This document shows positions 8,346 to 15,255 of a stretch of DNA of 18,274 nucleotides, in pieces. Position 1 is the stretch's first letter, and each line of letters starts with the position of its first letter. Source of the stretch: Gemmatimonadaceae bacterium (GTDB taxonomy: Bacteria > Gemmatimonadota > Gemmatimonadetes > Gemmatimonadales > Gemmatimonadaceae); NCBI GenBank assembly GCA_019689955.1, contig JADGGM010000002.1, positions 1-18,274 on the forward strand, given 5' to 3'. Below the pieces are notes generated by a model, which did not search any database, was not told the DNA's origin, and saw nothing but the letters and a program-made list of their open reading frames with translations. Made by a program: the position numbers and the translations under genes.

Positions 8346-9262
8346 CGGCGCGCTCCGCTCCCGGTCACGTCCGCGCCCAGCCCCTTGATGTACAGGAGCG
8401 CCAGCCCGAAGGTGACGAGGAAGATGACCACCGAGAGCGCGGAGCCGTAGCCGAACTCCAGGTTCTGCAGCAGCGCGTTGAACGCGTAGAGCGCGATCGG
8501 TTCGGTCGACGTCCCCGGCCCGCCGCTCGTGAGCACGTAGATGAGGTCGAAGACGCGGAAGGCGTCGAGGGTGCGGAAGATGAGCACCACGAGGATCGCC
8601 GGGCGGAGGAGCGGGAGGGTGATGTGCCAGAGCTGCCACCACCCTCCCGCGCCGTCCGTCGCCGCGGCCTCGTACAGCGAGCGGTCGATCGTCTGCAAGC
8701 CGGCGAGGAGGAGGAGCGCCACGAAAGGGGTCGTCTTCCACACGTCGGCGAGGATCACCGGCACCCACGCGGTGGTGGCGCGCACGAGCCAGACGATGGG
8801 ATGATGCAGGAGCCCGGCGTCCATGAGCACGGCGTTGGCGATCCCGGCCTGCGAGTCGAACATGAAGCGCCAGAGGAGCGCGGCCACGACAGTCGGGATG
8901 GCCCACGGGATGAGCACGGCGGCGCGCACCACGCCGCGCCCGCGGAAGGTGCGGTCGAGGGCGAGGGCGAGGAAGAGCCCCAGCACCAGCTCCAGCGTGA
9001 CCGAGGCGGCGGTGAAGAACGCGGTGTGCGCAAGCGCGTGCCAGAATCGCTGGTCGTGCAGGATCGCCGCGTAGTTGCGGAGGCCGACGAACGGCCGCCC
9101 GAGCCAGGGCATGCGCAGGTCGTGCTGATGGAGCGACTCCCAGAGGGTCCAGGCGAGCGGGAAGAGGGCAATGAGGAGGATGACGGCGAGCGCGGGGATC
9201 ACGAGCCCCCACCCGAGCCGCGCTTCCCCACGCTCGAGCGACGCGGGCGCGGTCCGCTTCAC
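8342..9262 (-). CDS. CUT1-type sugar ABC transporter permease (MalF/ThuF-like)
   Basis: A 306-residue polytopic membrane protein. The first membrane helix is VIPALAVILLIALFPLAW (about 21-38), followed by five more. The EAA loop YEAAATDGAGGWWQLWHITL begins at about residue 197 and continues into PLLRP. The size matches the short MalF-like subunits of trehalose/maltose CUT1 importers without the large periplasmic loop of enteric MalF. The start is GTG 9262, which forms a GTGA overlap with the binding-protein stop. Upstream ATG codons in this frame would run deep into the binding-protein gene. It acts with the MalG-like partner and the lipoprotein binding protein encoded beside it. Confidence 0.91.
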   Translation of the reverse strand: MKRTAPASLERGEARLGWGLVIPALAVILLIALFPLAWTLWESLHQHDLRMPWLGRPFVGLRNYAAILHDQRFWHALAHTAFFTAASVTLELVLGLFLALALDRTFRGRGVVRAAVLIPWAIPTVVAALLWRFMFDSQAGIANAVLMDAGLLHHPIVWLVRATTAWVPVILADVWKTTPFVALLLLAGLQTIDRSLYEAAATDGAGGWWQLWHITLPLLRPAILVVLIFRTLDAFRVFDLIYVLTSGGPGTSTEPIALYAFNALLQNLEFGYGSALSVVIFLVTFGLALLYIKGLGADVTGSGARR

Positions 9263-10596
9263 CGCGCGCCCCCCGTGGTGTCGGCGCCGCTCCCTGCGCC
9301 GCGCGCCATGAGCTCGCGGATGCGGGTGCGGGCGATGAGGTCGTTCATCTCGCGCGCGGCGGTGTGCAGCGCGGCGGCGGGGGGGGCCTGGCCGGTGAGC
9401 GCGCGGTGCAGTTGGATCTGCAGGATCTCGGAGAGCTGCGTGTAGATCGGGATCACGGGGCGCGGGGTCGCGCGCTCGATCGCGCGCTCGATCTGCGCGA
9501 GCGGCGCCGGCACCGACGCGGCGAGCCGCGGATCGTGATACAGGCTCGGCCGCGTGGGATACTCCCCCACGGCGCGCGCCCGCTCGAGCATCTGCTCGGG
9601 GGCGGTGAGATACGCGATGAGCGCGTACGCCGCCTCCGGGTGCTCGCTGTAGGCGTTGATCGCGAGCTGCGCGCCGCCGAGCGTCGCCGTGGGGTGCCCG
9701 CCGGGCGCGGCGGGCATCGCGGTCACCGCGAACTTCCCGGCCACGCGCGAGGCGCTGGAATCGGCGAGGAGCGCGTAGGCGTACGGCCAGTTGCGCATGA
9801 ACACCGCGGTCCCGTTCTGGAACGCGAAGCGCGCTTCCTCCTCGTGCCACGTCAGCACGTCGGGCGGGGCGATGTGGAAGCGGGTGATCTCGTCGAGCAT
9901 GAAGGTGAGCGCGCGCACCCCCTCCGGCGAGTCGACGACCACGCGCCCGTCATCGGTGGTGATGCGCCCGCCGAAGGCGCCCAGGTACTCCTGGAACACG
10001 GTGACGAGCCCCTCGTAGCGCGCGCCCTGCCACACGATCCCGTACGGCGGTCCGTTCGGCCGGGCCATCGCGCGCTGGGCGAGCGTCACCAGGTCGTCGA
10101 GGCTCCGGGGCTCGTGGTCGACGAGGTCGGTGCGCCAGTAGAGCAGGCCGACGTCGGCGAACCACGGGAGCGCGTACAGCTTGCCGGCCCACTCGTTGGC
10201 CTCGATGGTCGCCGGAAAGAAGCTCGCGCGCGAGGGGCGGAACCGGTCGAGCGGGAGGATCCACCCGGCGGCCGCGAACTCCGGGGTCCACACGACGTCG
10301 AGCTGCAGCACGTCGGGGTCGCCGACGTGCGCGTTGAGCCATTGGACGAACAACTGGTGCCGCTGCGTGGCGTCGTCCGGGGTGGGCTGCACGCGCACGA
10401 CGATGTCCGGGTGCGCGGCCATGAACCGCGCCACCTGGCGCCGCAGCAGCGTCCCCTCGGTGCCGAGCGCGCTCCCGGAGATCGTGATGACCGGGCGCTC
10501 GTCGGAGCGCGCCGCCGTGCAGGCGGCGAGCGCCGCGAGCGCCCCGAGCACCGCGGCGCGCCGCGATCTCTCTGCGAACCTGAAGCGTGCGAGCAT
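9259..10596 (-). CDS. Extracellular sugar-binding lipoprotein of the CUT1 ABC importer (MalE/ThuE-like)
   Basis: A 445-residue solute-binding protein. The signal peptide ends in a lipobox at LAALAAC, making Cys26 the likely lipidated residue. The mature part fits the SBP_bac_1 (cluster B) fold: an N-terminal strand ITISGSALGTEGTLLRRQVA, the DVLQLDVVWTPEFAAAGWIL segment, and the late FMRNWPYAYAL and GGAQLAINAYSEHPEAAYA blocks typical of sugar-binding members. ATG 10596 is chosen because GGAGGG lies 4 nt upstream; a GTG six codons earlier would include that site in the coding region. It delivers sugar to the two permeases encoded downstream with 4-nt overlaps. No ATP-binding subunit gene accompanies the three, so a shared MsmK/UgpC-type ATPase encoded elsewhere is inferred. 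Confidence 0.92.
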   Translation of the reverse strand: MLARFRFAERSRRAAVLGALAALAACTAARSDERPVITISGSALGTEGTLLRRQVARFMAAHPDIVVRVQPTPDDATQRHQLFVQWLNAHVGDPDVLQLDVVWTPEFAAAGWILPLDRFRPSRASFFPATIEANEWAGKLYALPWFADVGLLYWRTDLVDHEPRSLDDLVTLAQRAMARPNGPPYGIVWQGARYEGLVTVFQEYLGAFGGRITTDDGRVVVDSPEGVRALTFMLDEITRFHIAPPDVLTWHEEEARFAFQNGTAVFMRNWPYAYALLADSSASRVAGKFAVTAMPAAPGGHPTATLGGAQLAINAYSEHPEAAYALIAYLTAPEQMLERARAVGEYPTRPSLYHDPRLAASVPAPLAQIERAIERATPRPVIPIYTQLSEILQIQLHRALTGQAPPAAALHTAAREMNDLIARTRIRELMARGAGSGADTTGGAR

Positions 10597-10600
10597 CCCA

Positions 10601-10606
10601 CCCTCC
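10601..10606 (-). promoter_or_regulatory. Ribosome binding site of the sugar-binding protein
   Basis: GGAGGG on the minus strand, 4 nt before ATG 10596. It decides this start over the in-frame GTG at 10614. Confidence 0.65.
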
Positions 10607-10739
10607 AAGAGCACCGTTCGACGCGCACGCCTCGCGTCGTCGACTCAAGGTGCACGCGCGTCGCCGCGCTCGCCAGGTGCGGCTCGGCGCGCCGGACGGT
10701 CTCTGGGAGGGGGCGGAGTGTCCTACGCCGGACGAGCGG

Positions 10740-11249
10740 TCAGTCCTCGTCCTCGACCTCCAGCTCGCCGCGCATCCCGAGGAGGGCGTGCGGATCGCAC
10801 TGGAAGTAGTAATCGCCGGGCTCGAGGTTGACGAGCAAGTCCAGCGTCTGTCCCGGGAGCTGCAACAGCTCCGAGGCCGGCGGGAGGTCCTTCTTGCCGG
10901 GGTTCGAGTCGGGGAGGAAGTGGACGTTGTGCACGCCGGTCTTGAGGGTGTAGCGGACCACATCCCCGCGATGCGCCTCGATCTTCTTCGGCTTGAAGTA
11001 GTTCCCAGTCTCGTCGGTGATGAGCTCCACGACGATCACCTTCCGCCCCGGCGCGGGGGTGAGCGGGGTCGTCGAGAGCGCTGCGCCCCCGCCCCCTCCC
11101 CCGGCGCCGCTCGGCGCCGCCGCGCTCGGCGCAGCCGCGCTCTCCGGGGCGGACGTCGTCGGCTTCCCCTTCTCACCGCACGCGGCGGCGAGGAGTGCGA
11201 TGCCGGCGGCGATCCCTATGGTTCGCGTACGTTGCAAAGTCAGTCTCAT
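10740..11249 (-). CDS. Plastocyanin-like blue copper lipoprotein of the nos operon
   Basis: A 169-residue protein. It has a lipoprotein signal (IALLAAAC, Cys24), a low-complexity Ala/Pro/Ser/Gly tether (about residues 30-72, with a run of six Gly) and a C-terminal cupredoxin domain. Type 1 copper ligands are visible: a His in VHNVHF (His107, or less likely His110), then Cys151, His154 and Met159 in FQCDPHALLGM, which gives plastocyanin spacing (C-x2-H-x4-M). A membrane-tethered one-electron carrier in the periplasm is expected. As the last gene of the nos cluster, 45 nt after nosY, it is a plausible electron donor to NosZ. A copper-delivery role is the alternative. ATG 11249 is preferred over a longer in-frame start because it puts the signal peptide at the N-terminus; GAGG lies about 9 nt upstream. 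Confidence 0.85.
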   Translation of the reverse strand: MRLTLQRTRTIGIAAGIALLAAACGEKGKPTTSAPESAAAPSAAAPSGAGGGGGGAALSTTPLTPAPGRKVIVVELITDETGNYFKPKKIEAHRGDVVRYTLKTGVHNVHFLPDSNPGKKDLPPASELLQLPGQTLDLLVNLEPGDYYFQCDPHALLGMRGELEVEDED

Positions 11250-11294
11250 GCGTGATAGCCTCGAGTCGAAGAGTAGTCCGGCGCTCGTGCGCAT

Positions 11295-12086
11295 TCAGAA
11301 GTCCTTGCGCCGGAAGGCGCGGGCGCCGAGGGTGGCCGGAGCCGCGATCCAGAGCGCGAGCGCGGCGGCGGCGGTGGCGGTCCCCGCGGCGGTGCCGAGG
11401 AACCGTTGGAGCACGGCGCCCGTGTACCCCATGAGCGCCGCGGCGTCGAGCTGCAGGAGCAGCGCGACCCGTGCAAGATCGACCGGGTTCGCCAGCATCA
11501 GCGCGATCATCGGCCGCTCCAGCTGGTAGTCGGCGAACGTCGCCACCAGGAGCAGCACGACCCCGTCGTACACCAGCGAGCAGGCGAGCCAGATCCCGAT
11601 CGCCGCGCCGAGCGCGCGCAGGCGGTCATCGGTCCGCACGGCGATCAGGAGCGCGATCCCGGTGAAGATCGCCGTGAGCGCCACCCCCACCGCGATCAGC
11701 GTCGCGAGCGGCGCGCGGAGCGCGGGGTCGTCCACCCCGTGCAGCGCGAACGGGAGGCCGAGCCCCACGACGAACCCCACCGCCAACGGGAGCACGAGGC
11801 CCAGATAGAGCCCCGCGAACAACTGCCTCCGCCGCACCGGCTGCGCGAGCACCAGCTCGATGAACTCGCGCGCGTTGTACACGTACACCGTGCCGAACAC
11901 GATCGTCGCCAGCGGCACCACGAACATCACGACGCTCGCCACGCTCGCGAGCGCCTGTGCGCTCCCGCCCGCGAAGCGCAGCAGCCCCTCGGTCGCGGCG
12001 GCGAAGAACAGCGTGTACGCCGCCAGCCACCGGCTCCGCGCGACGTCGCGCGCCTGGTAGCGCACCATCTTCCACATGGTCGTCAT
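11295..12086 (-). CDS. nosY: NosY, ABC transporter permease for NosZ maturation
   Basis: A 263-residue integral membrane protein with about six hydrophobic helices (FVVPLATIVFGTVYVY, LGLVLPLAVGFVVGLGLPFA, IAVGVALTAIFTGIALLIAV and others). It has the NosY/ABC-2-type pattern NAREFIELVLAQPVRRRQLF between helices. With NosF it forms the ABC transporter that, in known systems, works with NosD to supply a sulfur species for assembly of the CuZ centre. ATG 12086 overlaps the nosF stop by 4 nt (ATGA). It is complete, with the family's usual length. Confidence 0.92.
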   Translation of the reverse strand: MTTMWKMVRYQARDVARSRWLAAYTLFFAAATEGLLRFAGGSAQALASVASVVMFVVPLATIVFGTVYVYNAREFIELVLAQPVRRRQLFAGLYLGLVLPLAVGFVVGLGLPFALHGVDDPALRAPLATLIAVGVALTAIFTGIALLIAVRTDDRLRALGAAIGIWLACSLVYDGVVLLLVATFADYQLERPMIALMLANPVDLARVALLLQLDAAALMGYTGAVLQRFLGTAAGTATAAAALALWIAAPATLGARAFRRKDF

Positions 12087-12802
12087 GCGGCCACCCCCCG
12101 CAGCATCACCTCGGCGATCGCGCGCTCGAGGTTGCTCTGGCGCGTGCGGCGCTTCAGCTCGTGGACCGGGCCGTGGTAGCGCACGCACCCATCGAGCAGG
12201 AACGCGACGTCGTCGGCCAGCTCCTCGAGCTCGCCCATGTTGTGCGACGTGAGGAGCACCGTCCGCCCCGCCCCGCGCGATGCGAGGATCGCATCCTTGA
12301 GCGTGCTGCTCGCGACCGGGTCGAGCCCCGCCGTCGGCTCGTCGAGGATGAGGAGCTCCGGGTGGAAGAGGAAGGCGATCACCGCGTTCACTTTCTGCCG
12401 CGTCCCGCCGGAGAGGACGCGCAGCGGCTTCGAGAGCTCCCGCTCGATTCCGAGCGCGCCGATCAGCGTCTCGTCGCGCCGCGCGGCGCACGCCGCCCCG
12501 CGCAGGTCGGTGAGCATGGCGAGGAGCTCCGCCCCCGTGAGGTTGTCCGGGAAGCGCGCGATCTGCGGCATGTACCCGATCCGGGCGCGGTGCGCATGGC
12601 CGTCGCCGATCGGTACGCCGTCGAAGCGGATCTCCCCCGCGTCGGGGCGCACGAGGCCGACGATCATCTTGATGAGCGTCGTCTTCCCCGCCCCGTTCGG
12701 CCCGACGATCGCGGTCACGCGGGCCGGGGCGATCGCGAGGTCGACCGCCTGGAGCACGCGCTGCGCGCCGAACGCCTTCTCTACACGACGGATGTCGATC
12801 AT
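12083..12802 (-). CDS. nosF: NosF, ABC transporter ATPase for NosZ maturation
   Basis: A 239-residue ABC ATPase with all catalytic motifs: Walker A GPNGAGKT (34-41), Q-loop MPQ (Gln80), signature LSGGTRQK (130-137), Walker B LLILDEP with Glu155, D-loop AGLDP and H-loop His187 (TSHN). It energises NosY on the cytoplasmic side. ATG 12802 overlaps the preceding stop by 4 nt; the upstream extension of the same frame is a shadow of NosD. Context between nosD and nosY fixes the identification, since sequence alone would only say ABC-2-type ATPase. Confidence 0.93.
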   Translation of the reverse strand: MIDIRRVEKAFGAQRVLQAVDLAIAPARVTAIVGPNGAGKTTLIKMIVGLVRPDAGEIRFDGVPIGDGHAHRARIGYMPQIARFPDNLTGAELLAMLTDLRGAACAARRDETLIGALGIERELSKPLRVLSGGTRQKVNAVIAFLFHPELLILDEPTAGLDPVASSTLKDAILASRGAGRTVLLTSHNMGELEELADDVAFLLDGCVRYHGPVHELKRRTRQSNLERAIAEVMLRGVAA

Positions 12803-14484
12803 GGGACGCGGTGCATGCGCGGGTGATGGTCGCTCACCGCGGCCGGGGTGAGGACGGGGAGCGCGCGCTCGGCGGCGTCGAGCACGGCCACGAGCGGGCT
12901 CCGAAGCAGGACCAGCGACGGCTCGTGCTGCGCAACCACGAGCGAGAAGAAGCGCACGGGGTGGTACGGCACGTCGCCGGCGCCATCGCGGTCCAGGTCG
13001 TACCCGCCGTAGCCGTCCCAGTAGTTGCCGTCGAACGTCGTGCTGAGCGTGCGGCTGGCGGTCGCCACATCGAAGGTGTTGCCCACGAAGTCGTTCGCCG
13101 TGAAGCGGCCGTCCTGCGTGTCCCCCTCCAGGCGCACCGCCCACCCGTTGCTGACGAAGTCGTTGCGCTCCGCTACGAGCCGTTCGGCGCCGTCGGCCAG
13201 GAGGGCGACGGTGTTGTGGTCGAAGACATTGTGCGCGATGCGGCTGTCGGCGATCTCCTTGAGGAGGAGCCCGTAGGCCGCGCTCCCCCAGTTCTGCTCG
13301 AACCGGTTCCCGGTCATCTCCACGCGGTGCGCGTACATCACCGCCACGCCGGCGCCGTTCGCGCGAAAAATGTTGTCGCGGTAGCGGCAATCATCGGAGT
13401 ACATGAAGTGGAGCCCATAGCGCAGGTTCCCGGTGCTCACGTTGCGGCGGATGTCGCTCCCGGTCGTGAACTCGAGGTAGATCCCGTCACGGTGCCCGGC
13501 GACGTGGTTGTCCTCCACGGTGATGCCGTGCGCCGACCAGAGGTGGATCCCGTTCCCCGATGACGACTCGCGCTCCGCGCGCCCGCGCACGACGTTGCGC
13601 GCCACCACGCAGTCCGTCGCCCTGGCGAGGTAGATGCCGAAGAAGGCGTCGTCGACCATGTTGTCGCGGATCACGCAGTGGCGCGCCCCCGAGACCTTGA
13701 TCGCCGCGCGGTCCTCGATGAAGCTCGCCCCCACGTGCGCGAAGCGGAGCCCCTGGACCGTGACGTCGTCGGCGGTGACGGTCATGATCTGCCGCGCCCC
13801 TTCGCCGTCGAGCGTCGGGCGCCCTTCGCCGGTGATGGTCACGGGGCGGTCGACGACGATCGTCGGCTCGCGGTACGTCCCCGGGCGGACGACGATCCGC
13901 CCGCCGCGCGCCACGCGCTGCAGCGCCGCAGTGATGGTGCGCACCGGCCCGGCGGGATCGACGGTGACCGTCCGCTCGCCGCCCGCCGCGGTAACCGGCG
14001 CGGCGGTCTCGATCGGCGCGCGTCCCTCGCGCGCGGCCGCGGCGAGCATCTCCGTCCAGCCGAGCGACTCGCCGCCGAAGCGGGCGCGCAGCGCGGCCGC
14101 GTCGCGCGCCGTCGCGACCGCGAGCAGGCCGCGCCCCATCGGGCTCCCCGGCCCCGGCACGCGCAGGTAGAGCGCGGTGCGCGCCGGGATCAACGTCCCC
14201 GGGTGCGCGTAGTCGCTCACCCACAGCGATCGCACGCGCGCGCTGTCGGTCGACGCGTAGTACCCGGCCAGGCACTCGATCGAATCGAAGCGCAGCACCT
14301 TCCCGGTCTGCGTGACCAGCTCCGCGCCGAATCGCGGATCGGTGATCTGCATCCGGCAGTAGTCGCAGCTGTCGCGGCCGTACGCGATCGGCGCGGGATC
14401 GCGCCCCACGCACGCCGCGCTGCCGGCGACGAGCGCCACGACGAGCGCACGCCGCATCACCCATCCGCGCGGCGCGCGAGTCAC
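12799..14484 (-). CDS. nosD: NosL-NosD fusion protein (copper chaperone lipoprotein joined to NosD beta-helix)
   Basis: One uninterrupted 561-codon frame encodes two proteins that are normally separate. Residues 1-25 are a lipoprotein signal (ALVAGSAAC, Cys25). Residues about 26-150 are NosL-like: Cys40-Asp-Tyr-Cys43-Arg-Met45 (SCDYCRM) followed by ITDPRF, a strand with GKVLRFDSIECLAGYY, and a second Met in SPMGRGLL. NosL is a Cu(I)-binding chaperone for NosZ. After a short Ala/Glu/Arg linker, residues about 171-561 are NosD. They form a right-handed beta-helix of about 20-residue turns with GNGIHLWSAHGITVEDNHV, HRDGIYLEFTTGSDIRRN and YGLHFMYSDDCRYRDN. The start is probably GTG 14484, overlapping the upstream TGA by 4 nt like the other junctions; ATG 14457 is possible. 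NosD would thus be tethered to the membrane with the copper chaperone. Confidence 0.9.
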   Translation of the reverse strand: MTRAPRGWVMRRALVVALVAGSAACVGRDPAPIAYGRDSCDYCRMQITDPRFGAELVTQTGKVLRFDSIECLAGYYASTDSARVRSLWVSDYAHPGTLIPARTALYLRVPGPGSPMGRGLLAVATARDAAALRARFGGESLGWTEMLAAAAREGRAPIETAAPVTAAGGERTVTVDPAGPVRTITAALQRVARGGRIVVRPGTYREPTIVVDRPVTITGEGRPTLDGEGARQIMTVTADDVTVQGLRFAHVGASFIEDRAAIKVSGARHCVIRDNMVDDAFFGIYLARATDCVVARNVVRGRAERESSSGNGIHLWSAHGITVEDNHVAGHRDGIYLEFTTGSDIRRNVSTGNLRYGLHFMYSDDCRYRDNIFRANGAGVAVMYAHRVEMTGNRFEQNWGSAAYGLLLKEIADSRIAHNVFDHNTVALLADGAERLVAERNDFVSNGWAVRLEGDTQDGRFTANDFVGNTFDVATASRTLSTTFDGNYWDGYGGYDLDRDGAGDVPYHPVRFFSLVVAQHEPSLVLLRSPLVAVLDAAERALPVLTPAAVSDHHPRMHRVP

Positions 14485-15179
14485 GCGGACACCTCCGCGG
14501 GGCGGGGGTGGGGGGCGCGCGCGTCGGTGTCCGGCTCGCCCACCGCGTCGGCCCGGACGTCGGCCGGCGCACCGCTCGCCCCGCCCGCGAGCTGGCGACG
14601 CCGGCTCACCACCAGCGCCGCCACCGCGAGCGCGACGGCGAGCGCCGCCACCCACGCGCCGGGACCGGGCCACGAGATCGCCGTGAAGTTGAGCAGTTGC
14701 TTCGAGCCGATGATCGGGGGCTGGTAGGTCATTCCCGGCACCTTGATGATCGCGTGCTCGAGGTCAAGGTTGTGCCCGTAGTCGTGCTCCCACCGCCAGA
14801 ACTCCGCGAGGCCAGCGAGCGACAACCCGACGAAGCTCACGAGCCAGGCGATGAGGAGCTTCCGCCGCCCCACGAGCGCCACGACGAGCCCTGTGAGCAC
14901 CAGCGCACCCACCACCCACGGCATGATGTGGAGCACCGGGATCGCATGCGGGTCGATCGTCTTCATGCCGATGTAGTGATTGAGCTCGTTGATGTTGTCG
15001 AGGTCGTTCGGCGATACGCCCCGCACCGTGTTGAGGTGGATCTCGAGCCCGAGCCCCTCCGGGTACTGCGGCGCGAGCAGGTAGATGCGCCACAGCGGGA
15101 GCGCGAACAACGTCGACAACAGCAACGCGGCGGCCGCGGTGAGCAGTCTCGCGTACTTCGACATGGTCATGATCGGCAT
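14481..15179 (-). CDS. NosB-like polytopic membrane protein of the clade II nos cluster
   Basis: A 232-residue protein with four predicted membrane helices: about 9-34 (ending FALPLWRIYLLAPQYPEGL), 84-105, 108-130 and 171-195. A periplasmic-type loop between helices 1 and 2 carries HYIGM and PHAIPVLH. The segment after helix 3 is rich in acidic residues and His (EFWRWEHDYGHNLDLEH). The C-terminal tail is polar and acidic. The position directly after nosZ and before nosD fits NosB, the membrane protein typical of clade II clusters, whose exact function is not settled. I recognise the family from context and topology rather than from a catalytic motif. Three in-frame ATGs (15179, 15170, 15164) compete. 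GGAG at 15184-15181 is only 1 nt from the first and 10 nt from the second, so ATG 15170 may be the true start. Confidence 0.75.
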   Translation of the reverse strand: MPIMTMSKYARLLTAAAALLLSTLFALPLWRIYLLAPQYPEGLGLEIHLNTVRGVSPNDLDNINELNHYIGMKTIDPHAIPVLHIMPWVVGALVLTGLVVALVGRRKLLIAWLVSFVGLSLAGLAEFWRWEHDYGHNLDLEHAIIKVPGMTYQPPIIGSKQLLNFTAISWPGPGAWVAALAVALAVAALVVSRRRQLAGGASGAPADVRADAVGEPDTDARAPHPRPAEVSA

Positions 15180-15206
15180 GCTCCGGCAGAGAGAAGGATC
15201 GCGGCG

Positions 15207-15244
15207 CGCACGGAGCGGGGCCGGTCGGGCCGCCGCTCCGTGCG
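15207..15244 (-). promoter_or_regulatory. Strong intercistronic hairpin between nosZ and nosB
   Basis: Perfect 12-bp inverted repeat CGCACGGAGCGG (15207-15218) / CCGCTCCGTGCG (15233-15244). The 14-nt loop region can itself pair GGCC with GGCC. It lies 12 nt after the nosZ stop and ends 28 nt before the nosB start, with no U tract. Probable roles are partial termination or protection of the nosZ 3' end, lowering accessory-gene expression relative to nosZ. Confidence 0.65.
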
Positions 15245-15255
15245 TGCCAGGAAGA

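Noticed and set aside
9364..10809. 481-codon plus-strand frame
   Set aside because: Antisense to the sugar-binding protein, low-complexity Arg/Val/Gly composition.
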